Below are positions 41,151-52,214 of a DNA stretch of 64,000 nucleotides, piece after piece. Numbering within the stretch: the first letter of the stretch is position 1; the number at the start of each line of letters is the position of its first letter. The notes beneath the pieces were generated by a model. That model did no database searches. It saw only the letters and a program-made list of their open reading frames with translations, and was not told the origin of the DNA. Origin of the DNA: Chlorocebus sabaeus (Eukaryota; Chordata; Mammalia; Primates; Cercopithecidae); NCBI RefSeq assembly GCF_047675955.1, contig NC_132925.1, forward strand, positions 70,561,622 to 70,625,621, in the 5' to 3' direction. The translations under genes and the position numbers were made by a program.

Positions 41151-42210
41151 AAACTATGAATTCCTCATTCCATGAATGCTATCCAGGAACAACTTCTCCA
41201 TAGGAAGAGTGAAAGTAGTCAACAAAACTTTTTAAATGGATTAATGAAAATCGAATGAATACATGCTAAGCCCAGTTCTTCTTGCTCATTGTTACTTCTT
41301 CAAGATAACAGTCGTAATTTTCTTTCATTTACTAGTGGCAGAAGGGCTAAGTCAGGCCTCAATCCAAGCACAGGTCAAAATAACCCTTACCTAGGAAACT
41401 ACCCAGTCTCAGGTGTTGTCCACTGGGCTGAATTATTGATTGCTAGTGGATCAAGTACAGTATTTATTTCTAGTGGATCAAGTACATTTCTTAAATTGTT
41501 TTCTAGTCAATAAAATGTCTTATACTAGTGAATATACTTGTTAAAATCACAGATAACCATAATAAACTAAGTATTGATCAGTGGCACTGTAAGTATCTAT
41601 TGATCCTTCCCCATTTTGAATTGTTCAGGGGCAGTGTGATAATGTGAATTATGAAATGCTCTTCTCCAATGCCCTTGAGAAGCCCTTTCAAAATTCCGCC
41701 CTATCAGATGTATGGACCTGTGGGCTTCACCCGGATTCTCTTTGGAAGGAGTGCATCTGAGATTAACCTCAGATTGGAATCTGAGCCCACCATCAGAGTG
41801 TCTTTACACCACTTTCATCCTTTTCTGCCTTTGATGATTCAGGGAGAATCTGTCACCTCTGCAAAAGAAAATAGGAGTATGCGAAAGATCCATTTTGGCA
41901 ATACTTAACTGATTGCTCTTCTTAACATTAAAACAGGCACAAACACATTCTATTTCCTTTTGCTTTTGAATATCAGAAGCCTTGGCAAGAATAGTATGCT
42001 GGGAGTAGGAGGGGGATGGGAGGTCACCTAGCTTCTGAGTTTCATGTAATTATCTCTTCTTGAATGGTTATAACATTCATGTGAAGTACCCAAGGTTTAA
42101 AAGATCCATGATTTTTCAACTGGGACTGTACCACACCCTGTGGAGCATCTGGAAATACGTTTTGGCTTCTCCTAATGATTTGCAGGGAACCAGGATCATT
42201 AAATATACTG
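41151..42210. other. Repeat-poor intergenic block
   Basis: About 1 kb without a recognised transposon. Includes a short tandem duplication (ctagtggatcaagtaca at 41443-41459 and 41470-41486) and an 85-codon ORF at 41651 with no recognised homology. Confidence 0.45.
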
Positions 42211-42512
42211 TACCTAGGTGTGGTGGCTCATGTCTGTAATTGCAGCACTTTGGGAGGCCAAGGTGGGTGGATCACTTGAGGTCAGGAGTTCAAGACCAGC
42301 CTGGCCAACATGGTGAAACCCCATCTCTACTAAAAATACAAAAATTAGGCAGGCGCAATGGCGTGCACCTGTAATCCCAGCTACTCGGGAGGCTGAGGCA
42401 GGAGAATCACTTGAACCCAGGAGGCAGAGTTTGCGGTGAGCCAAGATTATGCCACTGCACTCCAGCCCCAGTGACAGAGTGAGACTCTGTCTCAAAAGAA
42501 AAAAAGAAAAAC
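42211..42512 (+). mobile_element. Alu (plus)
   Basis: Dimer with an AAAAG-type tail. Confidence 0.95.
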
Positions 42513-42529
42513 CATGTGTCCAACAAATA

Positions 42530-42900
42530 TTAGGATACCAACTATGTGGCAGTCAGTCACTGTACTAGTCAGTGGGGACACAATGGGCCCTGCTTTCCTG
42601 AAGCTTACAGGCCAATAGGGGAGAAAAAGAAGTAACCTCTCTCAGTAAGCTAACATGGCAATCCTATGAAAGCCAAGCGTGGTGAGAGGGGTGGGAGCTA
42701 TAGCTGACACTGGAGGGACACAATGGGCCCCTTCGGAAAAGTAATGTTTAAACTTAGACTTGCGGATTGGTAAGAGAAGATACAATTAAGCAAAAAGAAT
42801 AGAAGCTCTCTAGGGTTTAAGAGAATGACATATAACATTCGCCAAGGCTGTAAAGCCAGGATAAGCTTGGCCAGTTTTAGAAACTAAAAGAATGTGAAGA
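42530..42900. mobile_element. L2-like ancient LINE fragment
   Basis: Resembles L2 3'-region text (tgctttcctgaagcttacag). Contains a 16-bp direct repeat, gggacacaatgggccc, at 42575-42590 and 42715-42730. Confidence 0.5.
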
Positions 42901-42979
42901 CAGATTATGCTAGGATTAAAGAAATCTATCAAGGTAAGAAGAAAGCAAGCTGCCATTTTTGGCCTCCCACCATAAACAG

Positions 42980-43165
42980 TGGGTTACAGGCATACATTAC
43001 TGTCTCATTCTCCCTACAACTGTGCAAGAAAAATGGTCTTATCCCCAGATGAGGATATGAAAAGGGAGGTTCAGAAAGTTTAATATTCCTTTGGTTACAT
43101 GGCCAAACAGTAAGTAAGTGGTAAAGCTAAAATTCAAACCTACATCTGTTTGACTCCACATCTCA
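42980..43165 (-). mobile_element. MIR (minus)
   Basis: Reads cttatccccagatgaggata, acatggccaaacagtaagta and agtggtaaagctaaaattca. Confidence 0.78.
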
Positions 43166-43167
43166 TG

Positions 43168-43486
43168 TTACTTTATTTTATTTATTTTATTTTATTTTAT
43201 TTTATTGAGACAGAGTCTTGCTCTGTTGCCCAGGCTGGAGTGCAATGGCACAATCTCTGCTCAATGCAACTTCTGCTTCCCGGGTTCAAGCAATTCTTCT
43301 GCCTCAGCCTCCCTAGTAGCTGGGATTACAGGTACCCGCCACCATGCCCAGCTAATTTTTGTATTTTTAGTAGAGGTGGGGTTTCACCATGTTGGCCAGG
43401 CTGGTCTCAAACTCCTGACCTTGTGATCTGCCCACCTCAGCCTCCCAAAGTGCTGGGATTACAGGCATGAGCCACCACACCTGGCC
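43168..43486 (-). mobile_element. Alu (minus) with (TTTTA)n tail
   Basis: Pentamer tail and a dimer ending cacacctggcc. Imperfect flanking duplication around catctcatgtt / catcatgtt. Confidence 0.96.
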
Positions 43487-43530
43487 ATCATGTTCTTTAT
43501 TAACCATGACATTACAAAAATGCAATTGCT

Positions 43531-43834
43531 CACCAGGTGCAATGGCTCATGCCTGTAATCCCAGCACTTGGGGAGGCCAAGGTAGGAGAATTGCTTGAGC
43601 CCAGAAGTTTGAGCCCAGCCCTGGCAACATAGTGAGACCCCCTTTATGGAAAAAAATAAAAACTGAGCCAGGTATGTGATGCGCACCTGTAGTTTCAGCT
43701 ATTTGGGAGGCTGAATTGGGAGATCATCTGAGCCTAAGAGGTCAGGGATGCAGTAAGCCATGATCATGCCTCTGCACTCCAGCCTGAGTGACCGAGCAAA
43801 TCCCCATCTCAAAAACAAAACAAAACAAAACAAA
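43531..43834 (+). mobile_element. Alu (plus), old
   Basis: Diverged dimer with tail (AAAAC)n. Confidence 0.93.
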
Positions 43835-44320
43835 AGAAGCAGTTGCTCAACAACCACCTCTCTTAAATGGAAATCAATGAAAATGAAAAGGGAAGGGAAG
43901 AAACAGCCAAAGTAGGCCTGGGGAGGAAGAAAGAGGGAAGGTCAAAGCGAAGGTTGGAAATCAGATCAGCACGGTGAAAATAACCAGGGGGAGAAAAAAC
44001 AGTCTAGGGTAACCTGCATCTCGTGGATTTTCAAGCTGTTCAGTTGCAACACTCCTGATCAGGGCATGGCTTGAAGATATTCCTGATGTGGGGCCCATTA
44101 ACACTGACTGGGCTGGAATTACCTGTGCAGACAGGCTGGAGGAAAGGAGCAGTGGTGTTTGTTTAAGAAATGTACTTGGAAAACATGAGATGTGGTTAAC
44201 TAGACAAGCATCACAGCAGCTGGCCTCTTCTTCCCAACACACACAGAACTTCACCAGAGAAACCATTCTCTATGTGACCCTCCTCATTTTCAGAAGAAAA
44301 TGACCTCATAAGAAGATCAG
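43835..44320. other. Unique intergenic block
   Basis: About 490 bp without a recognised repeat. Overlapping short ORFs on both strands lack support. Confidence 0.45.
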
Positions 44321-44617
44321 GGCTGGGTACAGTGGCCCAAGCCTGTAATTCCAACACTTTGGGAGGCCAAGGCAGGAAGATCACTTGAGGCCAGGAGTTT
44401 GAGACCAGCCTGGGCACTATAGCAAGGTCCTGTCTCTACAAAATAATGAAAAGGAGTTGGGTGTGGTGGCATGCCCCTGTAGTCTAAACTACTCCGGAGG
44501 CTGAGATGGGAGGATCACTAGAGACCAGGGGTTCAAGGTTACAGTGAGCTATGATCACACCATTGCACTCCAGCCTCAGTGACAAAGTAAAACCCTGTCT
44601 CCAAAAAGAAAAAAGAG
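44321..44617 (+). mobile_element. Alu (plus)
   Basis: Starts ggctgggtacagtggcccaa; tail aaaaagaaaaaag. Confidence 0.95.
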
Positions 44618-44673
44618 AAGATTAAGGATTGGAAAGCAATGATGAGAAAGATCTCATCAAGATGCTGACAATT

Positions 44674-44984
44674 GGTCGGGCACAGTGGCTCATGCCTGTG
44701 ATCCCAGCACTTTGGGAGGCCGAGGTGGGCAGATCACGAGGTCAGGAGATCAAGACCATCCTGGCTAACACGGTGAAACCCCGTCTCCACTAAAAAAAAA
44801 AAAAAAAATACACAACATTAGCTGGGCATGGTGTTGGATGCCTGTAGCCCCAGCTACTTGGGAGGCTGAGGCAGGAGAATGGCATGAATCCAGGAGGCGG
44901 AGCTTACAGTGAGCCGAGATCGCGCCACTGTACTCCAACCTGGGCAACAGAGCAAGATTCCATCTTAAAGAAAAAAAGAAAGAA
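44674..44984 (+). mobile_element. Alu (plus)
   Basis: Starts ggtcgggcacagtggctcat. The flanks share atgctgaca / atactgaca. Confidence 0.95.
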
Positions 44985-45094
44985 TACTGACAGTCCAATA
45001 CTGGGAAGGGCATTTCCAGAAGCCCTTCAATTATCATAGAAGAAGCCTTCCAGGGACTTGATAGTGGGTGTCTAAGCAGACACCCTCATCTTTA

Positions 45095-45330
45095 TAAAGT
45101 AGTGGTTAAATGTGAAGGCTTTGAAGTCATGCAGACCTGGAGACAGACTGCTGTGCTTTGAATATTTCCTGGCCTTAGTACTGGCTGGTTATATGAACTA
45201 TGGGAAGTTTCCTGACCTCCCTGGGCCTTAGTTTCCTCTCTAGCACATATCTCACAAGGACATTGCGTGGGCTGAACAAGATAAGGTATGTAACCAGCTC
45301 AGCATAACATCAAGTCTCTAGAATGTATTC
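45095..45330 (+). mobile_element. MIR (plus)
   Basis: Reads tttgaagtcatgcagacctg, cctgggccttagtttcctct and aacaagataaggtatgtaa. Confidence 0.85.
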
Positions 45331-45459
45331 ATAATATAAACTATTTTCTGAGGGAGAAAAGGCAGAAGATGTTGTTGAATATTAAGATAATGTTTGGAGG
45401 ATTTGCACTGCCTTAGTTTAAACACTGAAATGACAGCACTAAACTACCTCATCGTTGAG

Positions 45460-45960
45460 GGCTGATTCATGTCTCAGGCACTGTTGTAGGTACTGGGAAC
45501 ACTTTTTTTCCTATTTATTTATTTATTTTTATTTTATTTTTATTTAGTTATTTTTTTGAGACAGAGGCTTGCTCTGTTGCCCAGGCTGGAGTGCAGTAGC
45601 ACAATCTCGGCTCACCGCAACCTCTGCCTCCTGGGTTCGAGTGATTCTCCCACCTCAGCCTCCCGAGTAGCTGGGATTACAGGCATGCACCCCCATACCT
45701 GGCTAATTTTTGTATTTTTAGTAGCGACGGGGTCTCATCACGTTGGCCAGGTTTGTCTCAAACTCCTGGCCTTAGGTGATCCTCCCACCTCGGCCTCCCA
45801 AAGTGCTGCGATTACAGGCTTGAGCCACCATACCTACCACTTTTTTTTTTATTTAATCTTCACAGCAAGTTTGTAATTATTAATTCCAAACAGAAGCTCA
45901 GAAAGGTTAAGTAGTTTGCCCAAGTTACATAGCTAGAAGGTACCCAGGCCTGGATCCCAA
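45460..45960 (-). mobile_element. MIR (minus) split by an Alu
   Basis: Left part tcaggcactgttgtaggtac; right part (after 45840) agctcagaaaggttaagtag and tttgcccaagttacatagct. Confidence 0.78.
45503..45839 (-). mobile_element. Alu (minus)
   Basis: A (TTTA)n-rich tail and a full dimer, inserted within the MIR. Confidence 0.96.
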
Positions 45961-46221
45961 TTCACAAATGTATAAAAGAGAAACTTTGTAAAGCATGAAT
46001 TTGCTCCACTCTGGAGTCCATTGTTCAGGGAGGTTGCATGCAGGTCTCACCTGAGGAATTAGACTGATCAAGGTGTTTTCCTAACAGTTCAGCTACAGCT
46101 CTTCTGCATGGTCAGGACTAGGACAAGCACTTGTGACGTCCTAGGACAGCCCTGCTGCTGCCTCAAAGACAGGTCCCTACCTTTTCTATGTTCATACGAA
46201 TGCAAATAAGCCAGCCAGTAG

Positions 46222-46290
46222 GATGGTCAGATTTAATAAATGCAAATACAGGAGGCCAGTTAAATTTGAAAAATAGCTCTAACCACCAAA
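46222..46290. mobile_element. Half copy of a palindromic MITE (family also at 62801)
   Basis: Reads gtcagatttaataaatgcaa, atacaggaggccag and ttaaatttgaaaa, matching one arm of the 62801-62969 element. Confidence 0.6.
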
Positions 46291-46669
46291 TTTTTGTAAT
46301 TTAATTTTTTAAAAAGCTGAATATAGGACATTTAAGGCATCCTGGAAAAAAATCCATATAGGACACCAAACAAAATAATTAAAACAGGACATGTCCTGTA
46401 GATACAAGACACCTGGGAAACCTGCTTGCCACCCCCCTGCTCAGAAGCAAGTAGGACAATAATAGATGTTTGAGAAACCCCAAACCCTTGATTGTAGGCT
46501 GAGCAAATCAGTGTCATATCCTTCCCATCCACAGAGAAGCTGGCCCTGCTCAATCCCAGAGCCTTTCTTCAGACTGAAAACCTTCTAGGATAGGCCCAGT
46601 GTGGTTTGTAATCATGCACAGAATATATAGAAACTCCCCTGGAAGAACACGCCTGAGAAAACCTTTTCT

Positions 46670-47013
46670 TTCTTCTTTGTATTTGTTTATTTAGAAATGT
46701 GTTACAATTTTGGCTAACTGGGCACAGTTTTAAAGGTTCTTAAAACAAACATTTGGGTTCCATCACATCTACATAACATTGGTCAAGAATCCATCCATCC
46801 ATCAAATCTATTTGCAGCCAATCAAAATCTCAGTCCTTTAGAACTGTGTCAAAATCCAGCAATCAACCTGTAGCCAAGGAGCTGAATATTCACAGAGAAA
46901 ATCACATAAGCAAGCGGATTTATTTTATTTTAGAGTTATGATCACAATCTCACACGGACACTCAACGCTGCTATATTTCTCATAAATGCGCACTCCCATG
47001 TTACACAAGTATT
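46670..47013 (-). pseudogene. Processed 3'-UTR retrocopy, 344 bp, source gene unknown
   Basis: Flanked by the perfect 16-bp direct repeat tgagaaaaccttttct at 46654-46669 and 47014-47029. On the minus strand the insert ends with AATAAA (46686-46691), then an A/G-rich stretch at the duplication, as expected for an L1-mobilised, 5'-truncated polyadenylated RNA. It matches no Alu, L1 or SVA that I know. Confidence 0.7.
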
Positions 47014-47269
47014 TGAGAAAACCTTTTCTAAAAGTAGTTTTCTCTGGCCTAGCATTCTGGAGCTTGGTCAATGAGGACATCTAGAGGCCTGTCTGGGTTA
47101 ATGCAGGCAGGAGTCGCTCAGTCTGAATTCACACTTCAACTCAACACGAGGTGTACAAACAAGTTTCAGTAGCCCTGCAGAAAAAAATAAACAAAACTTA
47201 ATTTCTAATGCCCAACAACTCCATTTACTAGTTATTTCTTCTCGGGGAAGTAGCTTAAATTTTTTAAAA

Positions 47270-47405
47270 TACCACTTTTTATAAAATGGAAATAATTGTA
47301 ACAATCTCATAGAATTTTAAGGATTCAATAAAATGATGTACTTCAGGAGCTTAGCACAGTGCCTGGGACAAAGTGAGCCCTTATAAGTGTTTGTTGTCCT
47401 TATTG
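47270..47405 (+). mobile_element. MIR (plus)
   Basis: Reads ttaaggattcaataaaatga, ttagcacagtgcctgggaca and gtgagcccttataagtg. Confidence 0.82.
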
Positions 47406-47700
47406 TTTCTAATGGGAAACTACAAAGAAATGGAATATAAGAGAGTTAATAACATAACATTTAACATTGTTTAATTTAAATATTAATTAAATTAAATACA
47501 AACATTAAATGTTAATAATACTTAACAGTCATTGAGTGCTAAGGCCAGGCTTAGGGTTAAATGAGTGAGGTACCTGCTCACGTGCAAATTTTAAGAGTGC
47601 ACCCAAAAACCTGGTTGACAAGATAAGTAATATTTCAATGCAATCTTTTGAAAAAATCCAACTTTATGCAATTTTTTTTCCCATGATTAAAAAAATGTTA
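47406..47700. other. AT-rich intergenic sequence
   Basis: Contains an ATTAA-rich stretch at 47450-47525. Nothing else seen. Confidence 0.5.
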
Positions 47701-47996
47701 ACCCAGCACAGTAGCTCACACCTGTAATCCCAGCACTTTGGGACGCTGAGGTGAGTGAATTGCTTGAGTCTAGGAGTTTGAGATCAGCCTGGGCAACATG
47801 GTGAAACCCTGTCTCTACAAAAAAAACCACAAAATTTAGCTGGGCATGGTGATGTACGCATATGATCCCAGCTACTCAGGATGCTGGTGGGAGGATCACT
47901 TGAGCCTGAGAGGTTGAGGCTGCAGTCAGCCAAAATCACGCCACTGCACTCCAGCCTGGGTGATAGAGCCAGACCTTGTCTTAAAAATAAATAAAA
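47701..47996 (+). mobile_element. Alu (plus), old
   Basis: Diverged dimer with tail aaaaataaataaaa. Confidence 0.93.
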
Positions 47997-48099
47997 TCGA
48001 AAAAAGTCAAAATTTTATATAAATACGAGCTTAGTATCACTGATTTTTTCATTTGGCTTCAGACTCCAATATGACTCAGAACTGCACTGCACTGAGTTA

Positions 48100-48270
48100 A
48101 CCCTTCATCTTAAATAACCAGAGGCGACATCTTTCTCCCATCTGTAAAATAGACACCCGTTTTACAGATGGGAGGGAGAAAGGAAGCCTGGAGGAACTGC
48201 TCACACACACTGCCCAAGGTCACATGATCAAGTAGAAATCAAGCCCAAATCGGAATGATTCTAAAGCTCA
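48100..48270 (-). mobile_element. MIR (minus) with internal inverted copy
   Basis: The MIR motif ttttacagatgggag is preceded by its exact reverse complement at 48135-48149. The MIR continues with tgcccaaggtcacatgatca. Confidence 0.8.
48135..48174. repeat. 15-bp perfect hairpin, 10-nt loop
   Basis: Left arm ctcccatctgtaaaa (48135-48149), loop 48150-48159, right arm ttttacagatgggag (48160-48174). Confidence 0.95.
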
Positions 48271-48713
48271 TTCTTTCCCCCTTCTCTCTCACACATACCT
48301 CTCCTTCATCATGTGACTCAGGCTACAGTTTTTCTATTCCAGGGTATAATTTTACCAGTGCTGTATTTAGATTTGCCAGGTGAGCAGATACAAATTTAAA
48401 ATGCCCAGTTAATGTGAAGCTGTGCTGGCGATGACATTTTCCCTGAATTAAATGTTAGAAAGATATTGTCTTACTGCATTCTCCATTCTCTTTGTTGTAG
48501 AGCTTTCTCTGAACCATCAACCAACCACAAAGTCATAGTTGGATCTGATTTTTGACCTGACATCAAATCCTGCCTTTGTAGTTAACAGACTCTAAGGCTT
48601 AGCTACATTACTGAGGTGGAGCTATCAATAAGTCATATATAATAGTGTTTTTCACCATGTTATATGTAATAACACAGTGGTCAGTCTGCATAATCCAGAG
48701 ATTTATGTTATGT
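48271..48713. other. Intergenic sequence, mostly unique
   Basis: 48365-48420 resembles part of the palindromic MITE arm (agatttgccagg, cccagttaa). The rest is not recognised. Confidence 0.4.
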
Positions 48714-49022
48714 TTCTTTTTTTTTTTTTTTTTTTCCCTGAGTCCAAGTCTGGCTCTGTCACCCAGGCTGGAGTGGTGCAGTGGCACAATCAGATCACTG
48801 CAACCTCCACCTCCCGGGTTCGAGCAATTCTCCTGCCTCAGCCTCCCAAGTAGCTGGGATTACAGGCACCCGCCACCATGCCCGGTTAATTTTTGTATTT
48901 TTAGTAGAGACAGGGTTTCACCATGTTGGCCAGGCTGGGCTCAAACTTCTGACCCCATGTGATCCACCCTCCTTGACCTCCCAAAATGCTGGGATTATAG
49001 GCGTGAGCCACCCCACCTGGCC
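48714..49022 (-). mobile_element. Alu (minus)
   Basis: Poly-T and a full dimer ending cccacctggcc. Confidence 0.96.
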
Positions 49023-49159
49023 AAGGTTACTGTGTTTCAAGATAACTAGATATAACAAATGAAACCTATCTGAGTTACTTCAAAATAGATTGTTTGCTTT
49101 AATTCTTAGAAAAAATAAAAATAAATAAATAAAATTCTCAGTTAAATTTGAGTTTAGGA

Positions 49160-49190
49160 TAGTAGCTGGGACCACAGGCGCACATCACCA
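49160..49190 (-). mobile_element. 30-bp Alu sliver
   Basis: Reads agtagctgggaccacaggcg, then cacatcacc, with no further Alu sequence on either side. Confidence 0.7.
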
Positions 49191-49900
49191 AATCATTGTT
49201 AGGATTCGTAATGTCCCATGCATATCTTTATTTTATCTGACAGTCTATCTTCCTCGCCTCATCACCCAGGCGACCAGACATTTTTAATAAACAGAGCTCA
49301 CAATTTCAAAATGTTATGGATCTGCTGGATCAGGCCTGCCATTTCTGTGCTGAGCACAGATCAGAAATAGTAAATGGCTCTAATAGAGTAACAAGGGCCA
49401 AAGAAATATTGAAAACTGGCTTGGTATCTATCTAGGCTTAAAAGAAAAGGGACAGCATGAGCTTCATTTGGCTTTCCCAAATCCCCTTTCTGGACTTTGC
49501 TGAGATGCTTTGGTAGGAGAAATGACAAGCCTGACTTGGAATAAAATACAGAAAATTCTTTAGGTGACCTGTGTTGTTTGGCCTGCAAATGTTATTTGTT
49601 GTTTTTTAGGATCTCCAGCTCCTGGCAACATAAATTGTTTTGTTGGCAGAGCAACATTCTGAACCCCAACGATTTGCTTCCATTCACAGAGCAATGAAAA
49701 TGATTGAGAACATGTGAAATTTGTTCTTTAAAAATACTAGTGATCATGCTGCCTAACTGAAGCTGAAACATTAGCAAGGTTCAATTCCTTGGAGTTCAGT
49801 GAATTGAATCGAATGTATTGTCAGCATTTATTTCTTCTAATAACGTTGCTCCATGCAGATGAAGAGGGAGAAAATGTTTCAAGGCTAGCCTGAACTTTAG
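49191..49900. other. Repeat-free 0.7-kb intergenic block
   Basis: No transposon recognised. AT-rich with TAAT-type motifs near 49840. Candidate conserved non-coding element, unproven. Confidence 0.4.
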
Positions 49901-49927
49901 CTACTATTTAAGAAAAAAAATTGAGAA

Positions 49928-50262
49928 ATTTTTATTTATTTATTTATTTTTGGAGGATGGGGGTGGTTGGTTGTTTTTTTGAGACAGAGTCTCACTCCAT
50001 TGCCCAAGCTGAAGTGCAGTGGTGTGATCTCAGCTCACTGCAACCTCTGCTTCCCGGGTTCAAGCGATTCTCCTGCCTCAGCCTCCTGAGTAGCTGGGAT
50101 TACAGGCGTGCACCACCACACTTGGCCAATTTTTGTATTTTTAGTAGAAATAGGGGTCTCACCATGTTGGTCAACTGGTCTCAAACTCCCGGCCTCAAGT
50201 GATCCACCGGTCTCAGCCTCCCAAAGTGCTGGGATTACAGGCATGAGCCACCACGCCCGGCC
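49928..50262 (-). mobile_element. Alu (minus) abutting an L1 3' end
   Basis: A (TTTA)n tail and a full dimer ending cacgcccggcc exactly where the minus L1 starts. Confidence 0.96.
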
Positions 50263-50850
50263 TCAACTTTTATTTTAGATGCAGGGAGTACATGTGCAAG
50301 TTTGTTACATGGGTATATTGTGTGATGCTGAGTTTTGGGGGAAGATTGATCCTGCCACCCATGTAGTGAGCATAGTATCCAACAGTTATTCAACACTTCA
50401 ACCGCTTCCTCCCTCTCCCCTTCCATCCTCTAATAATCCCCAGTATCTATTGTTGCCATCTTTATGTCCATGTGTACCCAATGTTTAGCGCCCATTTCTG
50501 GGTAACAACGTGCAGTATTTGGTTTTCTCTTCCTGCATTAATTTGCTTAGGATAATGACCTCCAGCTGCATCCATGTTGCTGCAAAGGACTTGATTTTGA
50601 TCTTTTTTATGGCTGCATAGTATTCCATGGTATATATGTACCACATTTTCTTTATCCAATCCACTGTTGAAGGGCACCTAGGCTGATTCCATGTCTTTGT
50701 TATTGTGAATAGACAATAACAGACAAGTTATTGTGATGAACAGACACGCGCAAGTGTCTTTTTTGTAGAGCAATTTATTTTCTTTTGGGTATATACCCAG
50801 TAACAGGACTGCTGGATTGAATGGTAATTCTGTTTTAAGTTTTTTAAGAA
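50263..50850 (-). mobile_element. L1 (minus), 5'-truncated, about 590 bp
   Basis: Antisense L1 3' end: agggagtacatgtgcaagtt, tggctgcatagtattccatg and tgggtatatacccagtaaca. Relatively well preserved, suggesting a primate-age subfamily. Contains a local repeat at 50704-50735 (gaatagacaataacagac). Confidence 0.93.
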
Positions 50851-51129
50851 TCAATTTCTGATTCATATCCTGCCTATCCATCCAGTGAAACTTTCCTAGC
50901 TCCCTCTCAAAATAGATTCTCCCCAGAGTACAGCCTACCACTTTACATGGTCTACCAATTTCAGGATTACTGGGATGTGTGTGTGAGTTCCTTTCCTAGT
51001 AGACTTCTTTCCTACACTGCAAGCTCTTAGAAATCAGGGCCCATGTGTTATCTATATATGTGTTCCATATAGGATTTAAAAGCTATTTCCCTTTCCAGCA
51101 AGTGCTTATGGAATTGTGTAGTGTATACA
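50851..51129. other. Intergenic sequence, possibly L2-derived
   Basis: Text such as cactgcaagctcttagaaat recalls L2. Not certain. Confidence 0.35.
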
Positions 51130-51840
51130 TACTGCATCAGTTTGCTAGGGCTGTAAACAAAGAACCATAAACTAGGTGACTTAAACCACAGAAATTTATT
51201 ATCTCACAGTTCTAGGGTCTGAGATCAAAGTATTGGTGGGGTTGGTTCTTCTGAAAACGTGAGGGAGAGTCTGCTCCATGCTTCTGTGTGCCAGCTCCTG
51301 GTGTTTTGCTGGAAATTTTTTTTTTTTTTGAAAGACACAGCCATATGAAGATATAACCTGGCTGAGTGCAGTGGCTCACGCCCATAATCCCAGCACTTTG
51401 GGAGGCCAAGGCGGGTGAATCACCTGAGGTCAGGAGCTTGAGACCAGCCTGGCCAACATGGAGAAACCCTGTCTCTACTAAAATTACAAAAAATTAGCCA
51501 GGAGTGGTGGCACGCACCTGTAGTCCCAGCTACTCAGGAGGCTGAAGCAGGAGAATCACTTGAACCCAGGAAGCTGAGGTTGCAGTTAGCCAAGATGGTG
51601 CCACTGTACTCCAGCCCGGGCGACCGAGCAAGACTCATTCCCCCCCCCAAAAAAAAAAGAAAAAGAAAAAGAAAAAAGGCACAAACTAGTTGGTTTAGGG
51701 CTCATCCTAATGATTTCATTTAAATGTGATTATATCTATAAAAACCTATTTTCCAAATAAGGTCACATTCTAAGATACTGGGGTTGGCAATCCAACAGAT
51801 CTTTTGCGGGGACACAAATCAACTATAACACACACCAAAC
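51130..51840 (-). mobile_element. LTR-like fragment (MaLR/MLT1 type), minus, split by Alu
   Basis: Starts tcagtttgctagggctgtaa, gacttaaaccacagaaattt. Resumes after the Alu with agggctcatcctaatgattt and ends ctataacaca. Family from memory. LTR only, no coding part. Confidence 0.6.
51359..51677 (+). mobile_element. Alu (plus) with C-run before its tail
   Basis: Full dimer. The usual gtctc before the tail is replaced by a run of C (attccccccccc), then A/AAAAAG. Confidence 0.95.
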
Positions 51841-51879
51841 GAAGAGGAAAAGTTGCCCAAATCTGAAGACGATTTAGAA

Positions 51880-52123
51880 TTCTGAACTAAAATTATGCAT
51901 TAACAGACACAGACACAGAGGGAAGATGAGTCATTTGACTATGGATGCAGCTATTGGAGTAACACATCCACAAGCCAAGGATGCAAGGATTGTCAGAAGC
52001 CACCGAAAACTAGGAAAGAGATATGGAGCATGTTTTTCTTTTTAGCTTCTAGAAGGGATCAACCCTGCCCACACCTTGATTTTGAACTTCTGGCCCCAAA
52101 ATGCTGAGAGAATAAATCTCTGT
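51880..52123 (+). mobile_element. LTR-like fragment (MaLR/MLT1 type), plus
   Basis: Reads accctgcccacaccttgatt, ttgaacttctggccccaaaa and gagagaataaatctctg, the 3' part of this LTR type, in opposite orientation to the preceding fragment. Confidence 0.6.
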
Positions 52124-52125
52124 TT

Positions 52126-52178
<53 letters not shown>

Positions 52179-52214
52179 GTCTGTCTATCTATCTGTCTAT
52201 CTATCTGTCTCTAT
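52124..52214. repeat. (CTGT)n(CTAT)n tetranucleotide microsatellite
   Basis: Compound tract of about 90 bp, starting with TGTC units and moving into TATC with interruptions. Likely highly polymorphic. Confidence 0.96.

Noticed and set aside
46390..46405. p53 half-site-like decamer GGACATGTCC
   Set aside because: Only one half-site is present; no second decamer within the usual spacing.
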